From an uncultured Sulfitobacter sp. (GTDB lineage: Bacteria > Pseudomonadota > Alphaproteobacteria > Rhodobacterales > Rhodobacteraceae), in the NCBI GenBank assembly GCA_905182645.1, contig CAJJCJ010000006.1, positions 369,008-433,007 on the forward strand: a DNA stretch of 64,000 nt, given 5' to 3'. The notes beneath the pieces are model-generated. The model made no database searches. It saw only the letters and a list, made by a program, of their open reading frames with translations, and was not told the origin of the DNA. A program made the position numbers and the translations under genes. This document shows positions 47,627 to 56,569 of the stretch, in pieces; positions within the stretch are counted from its first letter, which is position 1; every line of letters starts with the position of its first letter.

Positions 47627-48489
47627 AATGCATCTCCGTGACTTATGCGCGGCGCAAGGAAATCGTCGCTGACCTCCGGCACTTCGGGTATACCGACGCC
47701 TGTGATGCGGGGCACGGCGGACATTAGCGCCCGCGTATAGGCGTGTTGTGGGTTGGCAAATAATGCGTCGGTCGGCCCGTCTTCGACGATGTTTCCACGA
47801 TAGATTACGTAAATCCGGTCGGCAAATTCACGCACGACGCCAAGATTGTGTGAGATGAACAAAACAGACGTCCCGTTTTGGACGACCATGTCGCGCATTA
47901 GGGTCAAGGTTTGGGCTTGGACGGAAACATCGAGTGCCGTGCCCGGTTCATCTGCCAGCAGCAGTTTGGGTTTGTTTGCCAACGCCATAGCGATCATCAC
48001 ACGTTGGTTCATGCCGCCTGACAATTGGAACGGATAGGCCCTTAACACACGAGCTGGATCGGGGATTGCAACCTCGTCAAGCAGTGTTGTTGCGCGGACG
48101 TGGCTGTCGGCTTTGGACAGCTTAGGGTCACGACGGCGCAAAACTTCGGTAAATTGATTGCCGATGGTGAACATCGGGTTCAACGAAGACGTCGGGTCTT
48201 GAAAAATTATCGACATTTCTGTGCCGCGCAACGTCGCACGATCGCGGGCAGACATGCTGTTGATGTCTTGGCCGTCGAACTGAACCGTCCCGTTGATGCG
48301 GGCGGTACGGGTTTCCTGTAGCAGGCCCAAGACAATGCGGGCGGTCACGGATTTTCCGGATCCGCTTTCGCCAACCAAAGCGATCTTTTCACCAGCTGCG
48401 ATATCAAGATCGATGCCGTGTAGAACGTCGACCTGTCCGGCCAGTGTTTTGAACCCTAGGCGCAAGTCTTTAATGTGCAAAAGGCTCAT
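47623..48489 (-). CDS. Peptide ABC transporter ATP-binding protein, DppD/OppD type
   Basis: Walker A GESGSGKSVTAR, the segment MSIIFQDPTSSLNPMFTIGN, signature LSGGMNQRVMIAMALA and Walker B LLLADEPGTALD. The C-terminal oligopeptide-transporter extension is short but includes HAYTRALMSAVPRI. 288 residues. It overlaps its neighbours on both sides by 4 bp. Confidence 0.88.
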   Translation of the reverse strand: MSLLHIKDLRLGFKTLAGQVDVLHGIDLDIAAGEKIALVGESGSGKSVTARIVLGLLQETRTARINGTVQFDGQDINSMSARDRATLRGTEMSIIFQDPTSSLNPMFTIGNQFTEVLRRRDPKLSKADSHVRATTLLDEVAIPDPARVLRAYPFQLSGGMNQRVMIAMALANKPKLLLADEPGTALDVSVQAQTLTLMRDMVVQNGTSVLFISHNLGVVREFADRIYVIYRGNIVEDGPTDALFANPQHAYTRALMSAVPRITGVGIPEVPEVSDDFLAPRISHGDAL

Positions 48490-49319
48490 TCATCCACTCC
48501 CAACACATCGCGCAAGCCGTCACCCAGCAGGTTAAAGCCAAACACAGCGACCAGAATAGCGAGGCCGGGAAAGACCGTCAGCCACCAGCTGTCGGGAAGA
48601 TATCGTGCACCTTCAGCGACCATCGATCCAAGGTCGGCGGTGGGCGGCTGGACTCCTAAACCGAGGAACGAGAGCGACGAGGCAATGATAATCACAAAGC
48701 CCATGTCGAGCGTCATTTTCGTGATAATCGCGGGCAGGCAATTTGGCAGGATTTCGCGGAACGCAATATGGCCAGCGCCAGCGCCAATGACTTCGGCCGC
48801 CAGCACATAACCTTCTTCGCGCTCACCTCGTGCAATGGAATAAACCAGCCTCGCATACCACGGCCACCACATTGCGGTGACGGCCAGCATGGCGTTCGTC
48901 AATGTGGGTTCCAACACACCCATCATGGCAATCGCGAGAACCAGCGGTGGGATCGACAGAAACACATCAACTATGCGCATCAGGACCATCTCAAGCCAGC
49001 CACCGATGTAGCCGGCTAGCAAGCCTATCATCGTGCCGATGGGCACCGCGATGGCGAGGACAACCACGCCGAGGGTTAGGCTGATCTGATAAGCAAACAG
49101 GATGCGACTAAAAATATCGCGACCAACCAAGTCAGTCCCCATCCAGTTGTGGGACGATGGTGGGCGGTTGTTATTGAGAAAATCAACGACAGCGCCGTTG
49201 TGGGTAGGGAAAGGCGCAATCCACGGCGCGAAAATCGCGGCCAGCGTGATGAGGATTACAAGGGTCAGACCCAGAAGGCTCAGCGGATTGGCCGCGAGAA
49301 TACGAAGAGTGCGGATCAT
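48486..49319 (-). CDS. Peptide ABC transporter permease, DppC type
   Basis: A hydrophobic protein with HNWMGTDLVGRDIFSRILFA, characteristic of DppC/OppC, and the EAA loop AAEVIGAGAGHIAFREILPN. The start MIRTLRILAA overlaps the dppB-like stop by ATGA, so the 57 ORF-track residues before it are dropped. 277 residues with about six helices. Confidence 0.88.
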   Translation of the reverse strand: MIRTLRILAANPLSLLGLTLVILITLAAIFAPWIAPFPTHNGAVVDFLNNNRPPSSHNWMGTDLVGRDIFSRILFAYQISLTLGVVVLAIAVPIGTMIGLLAGYIGGWLEMVLMRIVDVFLSIPPLVLAIAMMGVLEPTLTNAMLAVTAMWWPWYARLVYSIARGEREEGYVLAAEVIGAGAGHIAFREILPNCLPAIITKMTLDMGFVIIIASSLSFLGLGVQPPTADLGSMVAEGARYLPDSWWLTVFPGLAILVAVFGFNLLGDGLRDVLGVDE

Positions 49320-50344
49320 GATGTCCCTCGCGTTGAATAGCGAATGCGTGGGTTCAAGAAAGCGATCATCAGATCGACGATGATGTTGACGATCAAGAAT
49401 GTGATGGCGATGATTAGGACCGTGCCCATGATCGCGTTCAGGTCTTTGCGCAGGATCACGGCAACACCGTAACGGGATAGACCGGGCCATGCAAAGACCG
49501 CTTCGACCAGAAATGCGTTGCCGAGCATGGCGGCAAAATCTAATCCGATGATGGTTAGTGACGGGATCAATGACGGCTTGAACGCATAGCTGCGTGCGAT
49601 GCGGGATGGGAAAAAGCCATACGCCTGCGCCATCTCAATGTAGGGTTTATCATAGGTTTCGACCATGTTGGCTCGGGTCAGGCGTGCGGCTTGGCCGATG
49701 CCCGAGAGGGACAGCGCAATAGCGGGAAGGATAAGGTGATGCACCGCGCTACCGAAGGCGGTCCAATTTCCTGCCAAAAGCGTGTCGATCGTTAGGAATC
49801 CGGTGGTTCGTTCGATGTCATATATATCTGAAATACGCCCTGCGATGGGAAACAACGGGAGGTAGAAAGCAAATAGTAGCATTAGGATAACAGCCCAGAC
49901 AAAGGCGGGTGCAGATACGGTAAGCAATGCTATGACGCGGACTAAATGGTCCTGCCAGCGCCCACGATAGTGCGCGGCAAGAATGCCTAGCGGCAAGCCA
50001 ACAGCCACCATGATGAAACCGGCCAAGAAAACGAGTTCAAGTGTCGCTGGCAGGAATTGCGCAATATCTTGTGTGACTGGGCGGTTGGTGTAAAGCGACG
50101 TGCCTAGATCACCGCGCAGCACATCGACGACGAAGTGCCCGTATTGAACAGGCAAAGAAGCATCCAAATGCATCTCTGCGCGAAGCTTCGCAATTTGCTC
50201 GGCGTTGGCATTGGGTCCGAGGGCGATCCTTGCAGGATCACCAGGGATTATTCTGGCTATTGCAAAGATCAGCATCGAAACGCCAACAAGCACAATAAGG
50301 GAGATACCTAGCCGGTTAAGCAGCAGGCGGAGAAATCCAGACAT
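49316..50344 (-). CDS. Peptide ABC transporter permease, DppB type
   Basis: 342 residues starting with a membrane helix (RLGISLIVLVGVSMLIFAIA) and the PGDPARIALGPNA motif of DppB/OppB proteins; the EAA loop is MAQAYGFFPSRIARSYAFKP. It pairs with DppC to form the channel. About 90 bp separate it from the binding protein gene, a gap often holding a stem-loop; I see no strong one here. Confidence 0.88.
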   Translation of the reverse strand: MSGFLRLLLNRLGISLIVLVGVSMLIFAIARIIPGDPARIALGPNANAEQIAKLRAEMHLDASLPVQYGHFVVDVLRGDLGTSLYTNRPVTQDIAQFLPATLELVFLAGFIMVAVGLPLGILAAHYRGRWQDHLVRVIALLTVSAPAFVWAVILMLLFAFYLPLFPIAGRISDIYDIERTTGFLTIDTLLAGNWTAFGSAVHHLILPAIALSLSGIGQAARLTRANMVETYDKPYIEMAQAYGFFPSRIARSYAFKPSLIPSLTIIGLDFAAMLGNAFLVEAVFAWPGLSRYGVAVILRKDLNAIMGTVLIIAITFLIVNIIVDLMIAFLNPRIRYSTRGTS

Positions 50345-50431
50345 GTGGAGCTTTCAGAAAAATCAGAGGCAGATGTATATGTAGAAAAAGTGGGGCGAAG
50401 GCTCGGTTGCCGACGCCCCAGTTCAGGAAAA

Positions 50432-51997
50432 TTATTCGCCAGTCATTTCCATCAAGCGGAAGCTGAAGCCCATACCATCAAGACCGAACGCCATCGCCGG
50501 ATCGCTTAGTGCCGGAACATTCACACGATTTGATGCAGCAAAGACAGATTGGCGGTCAAAGCCGTAAATCGTCGGTGCAATAGCCATCAGTCGGGCGTTC
50601 AGCGCTGAATAAGCTGCCTCACGATCCGCATCAGATGTAGCTGAGCGGCCTGCGTCCAATGCTGCATCAACCTCTGCGTCATTCAGATACTCAGGCGACT
50701 GCCATGTGCCCGGCGTGGATGAATGATACATGCCGTAAAGCAGCGTGTCCGGATCACCCGTGACAGCATTCACAAACAATTGACTGATGTGCGGTGTGGT
50801 TTCTGCGGTTGAAACCTGCTCAGCAAACAAGGCCCATGGCAGCTTCGTGATGCTTGATGAAATGCCCATCTCGTTAAAGTTGGACTGCATCAACAGTGCA
50901 AAACGCTCTTCCAATGGAACTTCCGCGATCCAGCTGATTTCAAGGTTCATCTCAGCAGGATCATAAGGGCAATCAGCAAGGTATGCTTTCGCCGCATCAA
51001 GGTCCTGCGTTTGTACCATATCGGAACCGTTTGCACCAAACATGCCAACCGGAATAGCACCCGTTGAAGGGCTACCACCGGACACTTCATCATTGATCGC
51101 AATCATCTGAATGGCTGTGCCGTAATCAAACACAGCACTCAGCGCCAAACGGCAATTCACGTTATCAAGCGGTGGTTTCTGCGTATTCATCTTGAAGTAG
51201 AAGCCACCGGTTCCGCTTTCAGTCAGTAATTGTGCGCCGTCATTAGCCAGTGCTTGAACCACCTCTGGTGGCAACCACTGGCTGGCAATGTCGTGCTCGC
51301 CTTGGGCGATCAACGTGCGAACCGTCGCTGGCTCAAGGCCGTAACGCAGACGTACCGTGTCGGGGGCAACATCTGCAACATCAAGGAAATAGCTATCAGA
51401 CTTAGCCATAACCGTTTCTTCTTGGGGGTTATGTGACGTCACCGAGTAAGCACCAGTTCCCGCGCCGTTTCCGGACAAGAAATCTTCACCCCATTCGGAA
51501 TCAGAGTTTGCTTTCACAAGCGTCATATCAACGATTGGAAGGCGGACCAAAGACGCAATGAATGGTGCATATGGTGTCTCTAGTGTGAGGGTTACGGTCG
51601 TGTCATCAACAGCTTCAGCAGTTACTCCCGCAAAAAGATACGAAAGACCCGCACCAAGCGCTTGCATACGCTCAACGGAATAAACCACGTCTGCGGCTGT
51701 CATCTTGTTGCCAGATTGGAACATGACGTCATCGCGTAATGTGAAGGTGTACGTCGCACCGTCGACGTCCCAGCTTGCGGCAAGGTGTGGTGTATGGCCG
51801 GGGCCACCCTGCGCAGGCAGCACAAGCGTATCATAGACGTTGAACATCAAAATGCTGTCGGCATAATCGGATGCTTTGGCCGGATCAAGTTCACCGACGG
51901 CCACTTCATCAAGACGTAATACGGTTTCGGCAAAAGCAGGACTGGCCAAAGCCGTCGCCGCGCAAAGCGCTGTAATCAGAGCAGTATTTTTCATCAT
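50432..51997 (-). CDS. Peptide/opine-type ABC transporter substrate-binding protein
   Basis: A family-5 solute-binding protein: signal peptide MMKNTALITALCAATALASP with cleavage after AFA, then LAASWDVDGATYTFTLRDDV and MFQSGNKMTAADVVYSVERM. 521 residues. It is the first structural gene after the regulator, overlapping it by ATGA. The ligand is probably the cyclic amide or short peptide processed by the Hyu/M24 enzymes. Confidence 0.88.
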   Translation of the reverse strand: MMKNTALITALCAATALASPAFAETVLRLDEVAVGELDPAKASDYADSILMFNVYDTLVLPAQGGPGHTPHLAASWDVDGATYTFTLRDDVMFQSGNKMTAADVVYSVERMQALGAGLSYLFAGVTAEAVDDTTVTLTLETPYAPFIASLVRLPIVDMTLVKANSDSEWGEDFLSGNGAGTGAYSVTSHNPQEETVMAKSDSYFLDVADVAPDTVRLRYGLEPATVRTLIAQGEHDIASQWLPPEVVQALANDGAQLLTESGTGGFYFKMNTQKPPLDNVNCRLALSAVFDYGTAIQMIAINDEVSGGSPSTGAIPVGMFGANGSDMVQTQDLDAAKAYLADCPYDPAEMNLEISWIAEVPLEERFALLMQSNFNEMGISSSITKLPWALFAEQVSTAETTPHISQLFVNAVTGDPDTLLYGMYHSSTPGTWQSPEYLNDAEVDAALDAGRSATSDADREAAYSALNARLMAIAPTIYGFDRQSVFAASNRVNVPALSDPAMAFGLDGMGFSFRLMEMTGE

Positions 51998-52647
51998 TTT
52001 TCAGTTTCTCCGGTTGGGTAAGTTGCGACCTCTTGAGGTGAGGCTTTTTTGTGAATTGGGGCGGGCGCATCACCAAAAACATCCATGGTGCCACACCACA
52101 GAATGGACGCAATTGATGAACCGTGGTTCCAAGTGGAATGCACGCGGCGGCTCTCAAAGTGGATAGAGTCACCTTTGCGCAAAACCTCGACTTCACCTTC
52201 GATTTCAACCGTGATTTCACCGTCAAGAATATAAAACATCTCTTCACCATGATGGCTGATCGGTTCCATCCGGTGCCCCGGTGTTTCATGCACGATGACG
52301 GAATGGAGCTTTGATCCCGCAAAGGAAGTTGAAAGCCGCTCATACGATACGTCAGCATCGGCCACGGAATATGCCAAACGGCTGGCTTCATGTGTGGTTT
52401 GGCTACCAGCACTTGGTTGATGTAGAAAACTACTAATTTCGGTATCGAGAGCGGCGGCAAGAGAGGCAAGAGAGCCTAAAGAGGGAGATGTAAGTCCGCG
52501 TTCGACTTGACTGATAAAACCAACAGACAATCCAGCGGCGTCTGCGACACTTTGCATAGTGAGCTTCAACTCCTTGCGTTTGGCGCGCAAAGAGGCCCCA
52601 AGATCGGGCGCTGCATTGTCTTTTACCTGGATGTTATTTTTTAGCAT
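51994..52647 (-). CDS. XRE-cupin transcriptional regulator
   Basis: An N-terminal HTH_3 (GASLRAKRKELKLTMQSVAD, AAGLSVGFISQVERGLTSPS) and a C-terminal cupin (HHGEEMFYILDGEITVEIEG) that senses a small molecule. I start at MLKNNIQVKD (217 residues); an ATG 27 bases upstream is the alternative and neither has a clear ribosome site. It is the first gene of the operon and the two T-rich palindromes at and before its start suggest it controls itself and the whole hyu/dpp set. Confidence 0.85.
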   Translation of the reverse strand: MLKNNIQVKDNAAPDLGASLRAKRKELKLTMQSVADAAGLSVGFISQVERGLTSPSLGSLASLAAALDTEISSFLHQPSAGSQTTHEASRLAYSVADADVSYERLSTSFAGSKLHSVIVHETPGHRMEPISHHGEEMFYILDGEITVEIEGEVEVLRKGDSIHFESRRVHSTWNHGSSIASILWCGTMDVFGDAPAPIHKKASPQEVATYPTGETEK

Positions 52648-52657
52648 AGGTAAAAAA
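52637..52657. promoter_or_regulatory. Putative operator overlapping the regulator start codon
   Basis: The inverted repeat ttttta-gcatagg-taaaaa covers the XRE-cupin start codon. It is an imperfect copy of the palindrome 51 bp upstream, about five helical turns away. Confidence 0.5.
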
Positions 52658-52688
52658 ATTGCATACATTGGCACTGCAAGTCAATTTA

Positions 52689-52707
52689 TTTTTAGTATTA
52701 CTAAAAA
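52689..52707. promoter_or_regulatory. Putative operator: perfect 19-bp palindrome upstream of the XRE-cupin operon
   Basis: tttttagta-t-tactaaaaa is fully symmetric around one base, 42 bases before the chosen start, where the promoter should lie. It is the best candidate binding site for the adjacent XRE-cupin protein. Confidence 0.6.
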
Positions 52708-52937
52708 TATGGCGAATGTTGGTTTCGCGGCGTGCAATCAAAAGTGCCAAAAGCTATTATCGTAGCAGCTGCAGCGGAAGACAGAAAACCACCGGTAGTT
52801 TCAAGACTTACATTTCGACGTATGTGACTTAGCGCTGAAACCAGCCGTTGGCGCAGTTGCAGCGAATTCACCCTTTGTCCGCGTTGTGTGAATTCATGCA
52901 CGGTGCGGCGAAAGTCCGTTGTCCGCCATTTCCACCT
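52708..52937. other. Intergenic stretch, no gene recognised
   Basis: About 230 bp between the hyu/dpp operon promoter and the integrase fragment. A gaattcac/gtgaattc inverted pair (around 52863 and 52889) is visible. The minus-strand ORF across it lacks coding character. It may be worn-out mobile DNA. Confidence 0.4.
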
Positions 52938-53025
52938 AAGGCACAGCACCAACACAGTGGCTGCCAACTATGGCTCAGGGTATGCTCTGGAGGTCATGCG
53001 GGAGCATATGGAGCGGGTGTGGTGA
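52938..53025 (+). pseudogene. 3'-end fragment of a second integrase copy
   Basis: In frame this reads HSTNTVAANYGSGYALEVMR then EHMERVW and a TGA, including the nucleophile Tyr. About 80 of 84 bases match the 3' end of the intact integrase at 39747-39830. The rest of the gene is missing. It shows the undamaged family C terminus and lies 25 bp before the next gene, as if integrase and that gene once formed one transcription unit. Confidence 0.85.
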
Positions 53026-53050
53026 TGAATTTTGTTTGGATAAAATATCA

Positions 53051-53950
53051 ATGAACAAAGCCCGCGCATTTAACCCGTTCTTGTGTGCAAAGACTGATAA
53101 GTTGATGGCGCTCATCGCAGAAGTACAAACACAAATCGAGGGGTATGAGTCCTTTCATCAGACCCGCAAGAGAGCTCGCAGACCCGCTGACCAGGCAACC
53201 TATGACCGTACAGTTGAGGCCATCCTGTGTGACCTGTGTGCTGTAGAGCTTGGGCCTGACAACGACAGCATCCACCTCCCCCTCAGCAATAAAGTCCTCA
53301 GAGCAAAATCACGCTACAAAGGGACCGCCTTGGGGAAGACCCTTCCAGCCATCTTGGACGTGATGTCAGCACCTGAGATGGACTTTGTGGTTCTCGAGAA
53401 AGGCCACAGCACCTTCAAGATTGTTGATGATGACCTGAACGTAGCCTTTGCAGGGGGACAGCAGACCATACTGAAGGCAGGCCCAAAGCTGCTGTCACGT
53501 ATAGAACGCTTTGGCATCACCAGAGATGACATGGGCCATGCCCTGAGGAGGAAGTGTTGATCCTGCGTGCTCCCAAGCGTCATTCCAACAGCATCGCAGA
53601 ATATCAAGAGTATGAGGATGATGAGGCAACACTCGCCCTGCGTCAGCAGATGACCGACATCAATGCCTGGCTCTCAGGCTGCTGATATCACCTGCAGCCT
53701 CCCCCAAGTGGACCCAGCCCAACGTCGCCTACGCCGCATCTTCAACAACTCAGACTTTGCACAGGGCGGCAGGCTCTACGGTGGGTTCTGGCAGGCCATG
53801 TCCTCGGATGAGCGCCAGGAGCATATCCTCATCGAGGATGATTGGTGTGTCGAGCTAGACTACGGACAGATGAGCCTTGCCATCCTGTATGGACTGACAG
53901 GTACCAAACTGTCTGACGTCAGCACCCGCTGGACAGATTTGAGTATTTGA
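53051..53950 (+). pseudogene. Polymerase-like family protein, copy A, frameshifted and truncated by the IS
   Basis: Three pieces align in order with the intact protein at 57146: an N-terminal part MNKARAFNPFLCAKTDKLMA to DDMGHALRRKC, a linker ILRAPKRHSNSIAEYQEYED to DINAWLSG in another frame, and RIFNNSDFAQGGRLYGGFWQ with VELDYGQMSLAILYGLTG in a third. The Asp in LDYGQ corresponds to a motif A-like position. Frame breaks fall near 53556 and 53680, and the gene is cut at 53940 by the IS, losing the second half of the catalytic region. SD-like signals before 53051 are weak. It directly follows the integrase fragment on the same strand. Confidence 0.7.
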
Positions 53951-53994
53951 ATAACGGAGGATTTCTGGTTCATCTTATCGATTAGGAGATCGAG

Positions 53995-54369
53995 ATGATG
54001 AAGAAGCCCAAGACATCGAAGGATGCAGCCGACAAGGTTGTGAAGAACATCCGCCGCAAGACACGCCAGACTTATTCATCCGAGGAGAAGATCCGCATTG
54101 TACTTGCGGGGCTGCGTGGTGAGGAAAGTATCTCAGTGCTGTGTCGTCGTGAGGGGATCGCGGAAAGCCTTTATTATAGCTGGTCGAAGGAGTTCCTCGA
54201 AGCTGGCAAGCGCCGTCTGTCTGGGGACACGGCACGTCAAGCCACCTCACCAGAGGTGAAAGACCTGCGTTCAGAGTCGTTAGCGCTGAAGGAATGCGTG
54301 GCCGACCTGACGCTTGAGAACCGCCTGCTCAAAAAAAGTATGACAGGCAGTGGGGGATACGAGGAATGA
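53995..54369 (+). CDS. IS3-family transposase OrfA
   Basis: A 124-residue helix-turn-helix and leucine-zipper protein: RQTYSSEEKIRIVLAGLRGE, RREGIAESLYYSWSKEFLEA, and a C-terminal coiled coil ESLALKECVADLTLENRLLK. It binds the IS ends. gattaggagat precedes the ATG. Its stop overlaps the orfB start by ATGA, so orfB is made by coupling rather than by the frameshifting seen in many IS3 elements. Confidence 0.85.
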   Translation: MMKKPKTSKDAADKVVKNIRRKTRQTYSSEEKIRIVLAGLRGEESISVLCRREGIAESLYYSWSKEFLEAGKRRLSGDTARQATSPEVKDLRSESLALKECVADLTLENRLLKKSMTGSGGYEE

Positions 54370-55346
54370 GATATCCCGCCTCTGAGAAACTGGAGATAAT
54401 CCGCACCATCGAGGGTTCGCATCTGCCGGTTAAACAGACCCTCGATATGCTGGGTATTCCGCGTAGCACGTTCTACCGGTGGTATGATCTGTATGTCGAC
54501 GGCGGTCTTGATGCATTGTCAGACCGTTCGCCTCGACCAAGATCGGTCTGGAACCGCATTCCTGACGCCCGCCGCGATGATCTGATCGGCTTTGCATTGG
54601 AACATGAAGCTTTGTCCACGCGAGAGCTTGCGGTCAAATACACGGATGAGAAGCGGTACTTTGTCTCTGAATCATCTGTTTACCGCTTTTTAAAGGAAGC
54701 CGATCTCATCACCGCGCCGGACTACGTGGTGATCAAGGCCGCGGATGAGTTCACAGACAAAACCACAGCCATCAACGAGATGTGGCAGACAGACTTCACC
54801 TACTTCAAGATTATCGGCTGGGGTTGGTATTATCTCAGCACAATCTTGGACGATTACAGCCGCTACATCATCGCGTGGAAACTCTGCACCAACATGCGGG
54901 CTGGTGATGTGACGGACACGATCGAACTGGCGTTGACCGCGTCTGGTTGCGACCAAGCAGTCGTGCGCCACAAGCCGCGTCTTCTGAGCGATAATGGGTC
55001 CTGCTACATCTCTGGTGATCTGGCTGAATGGTTGCAGGACAAAGGCATGAAGCATGTCCGTGGAGCGCCGTTCCATCCTCAAACGCAGGGCAAAATCGAA
55101 CGCTGGCACCAGACCATGAAGAACCGCGTTCTGTTGGAAAATTACTACCTACCCGGCGACCTGGAACGTCAAATCGGTAGCTTCGTCGAATATTACAACA
55201 ACCAGAGATACCACGAGAGCCTGAATAACGTCACGCCCGCCGACGTCTACTTTGGCCGCGATAAAACCATTCTCAGAGAAAGGGAAAAGATCAAGAAACA
55301 GACTATCAGACAACGTCGCTTGCAACATCAAAAACAAGCAGCATAA
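54366..55346 (+). CDS. IS3-family transposase OrfB (DDE integrase domain)
   Basis: A HTH_21-like start (STFYRWYDLYVDGGLDALSD) is followed by the rve integrase core with the DDE triad: Asp in WQTDFTYFKIIG, Asp in LLSDNGSCYIS, Glu in QGKIERWHQTMKNR. 326 residues, full length and without breaks, so it may be active. Confidence 0.9.
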   Translation: MRYPASEKLEIIRTIEGSHLPVKQTLDMLGIPRSTFYRWYDLYVDGGLDALSDRSPRPRSVWNRIPDARRDDLIGFALEHEALSTRELAVKYTDEKRYFVSESSVYRFLKEADLITAPDYVVIKAADEFTDKTTAINEMWQTDFTYFKIIGWGWYYLSTILDDYSRYIIAWKLCTNMRAGDVTDTIELALTASGCDQAVVRHKPRLLSDNGSCYISGDLAEWLQDKGMKHVRGAPFHPQTQGKIERWHQTMKNRVLLENYYLPGDLERQIGSFVEYYNNQRYHESLNNVTPADVYFGRDKTILREREKIKKQTIRQRRLQHQKQAA

Positions 55347-55350
55347 TCAA

Positions 55351-56488
55351 TCACACAAACGAACCAGAGCCTCCGGTACTCAATCCGCTCTGACGTCCAA
55401 CTTTATATGACGACGGACATTTAAAGTCCAACTTGTCCTTGCCCTTTGGTGCTTTCGTATCAGCAGGGCCACGACGCTTGTGGTTACCAGAGCCAATCAT
55501 CTCAACCAAGACCTGCTTCACCATCATGCGTAGTCGCTTTGGATCCTCATCAGCATTGAGGCGTTCAACTACGGATGCATAGACATCAGTCCAAGTGTCA
55601 CCACCCACATTCATCCGTATGCCAAGTAAGGCGCTGAACAGGGTGGGCTGACTAGCGTTTAGATCAATCTCACAGATAGGCTCATCATCTATACGCAAGT
55701 GGAGGCGCTTGTGTGACTCTAGATTAGTCCAGCCACCGTACCATCTGCCGCCACTCACAAGACTACCATCGTGAAAGATACGAGTAGCACATGCGATAGT
55801 GCTGGGCCTTGTGTGTGTTAGTGGCTGGTAGGGTCAGAGGATGCTTGGCCCAAAAGGCATTCATCTCTTTTACAGGCTTAGCTGCAGCAGATGCTTGGCG
55901 TCCTTGCTTGCCCTTGTAGACCTCGCTGTAAGAAAGCTTGGGAGCTTTACGATTAGCTTCCTTACGCTCCCGTTTGTCCGTAAGTATTCCTCAGGCTGAT
56001 TAACCATCACACAGGGGCGCTGGGCATCGACAAACTGTGCTGAGGTGAAGCCTAGATCATCAAATATGGGTTTCGTGTTGATGCGATAAGACCCAATGTT
56101 TTTGAAGCGTCCATCACTAAAACTTCTGCCCATCAGCTCGACTGCTTCTTTATTAGTCATATCACCGATACCAGATGGAAGATTATCGAATAATGTGACG
56201 TAACCTGCCTCAACAAGCTTAGCCCTCACTGCCCTCACCGTTGCTTGCACCTGTGGCTGGGAAGAAGCTAAAGCCTGTGGTGTCTTTGCTTGTTGTGCCG
56301 CCTGCCCAGCCAAGGAACGCACTTACTCCAGCTTCCTGCACACAGTATAAGAATGATGACAGGATAGTGCGATGCTTGCCTCCTGCGATGCCTTTGAGCG
56401 TTAACTGTAGCTCAGCAGCTAGGCTCTCAACTAATGCCTCTGCATCGTCATTGTCTGGCAGGTACTGTGGCTTAAAGCGTTTGTTCAT
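55351..56488 (-). pseudogene. Polymerase-like family protein, copy B, broken
   Basis: Read on the minus strand the pieces follow the order of the intact protein at 57146: MNKRFKPQYLPDNDDAEALV, RAVRAKLVEAGYVTLFDNLP, MNAFWAKHPLTLPATN (in the place of INSCFLKHWCD), then RIFHDGSLVSGGRWYGGWTN, ICEIDLNASQPTLFSALLG (motif A-like) and RLRMMVKQVLVEMIGSGN (motif B-like R-x3-K). Frame breaks are near 56250, 55940 and 55825, and the sequence stops at the IS, so the part with motif C is gone. It lies in opposite orientation to copies A and C. Confidence 0.65.
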
Positions 56489-56569
56489 TTACTTATTCTA
56501 CATGGCTCAAAAGAGCAGTGTCTTTGGGGACAGTAGCAGCCCCATCCATTGCAGCATCAAAGTTACCCC

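Larger units (their letters stand above)
53940..55382. mobile_element. IS3-family insertion sequence, apparently complete
   Basis: The ends share tgagta...cggagg..tctggttc in inverted orientation (53940 onward, and the complement ending at 55382), enclosing coupled orfA and orfB; about 1.44 kb. The bases flanking the two ends do not repeat, so no target duplication is visible. The left side cuts gene copy A (+) and the right side borders copy B (-), which fits a rearrangement through the IS rather than a simple insertion. Confidence 0.75.
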
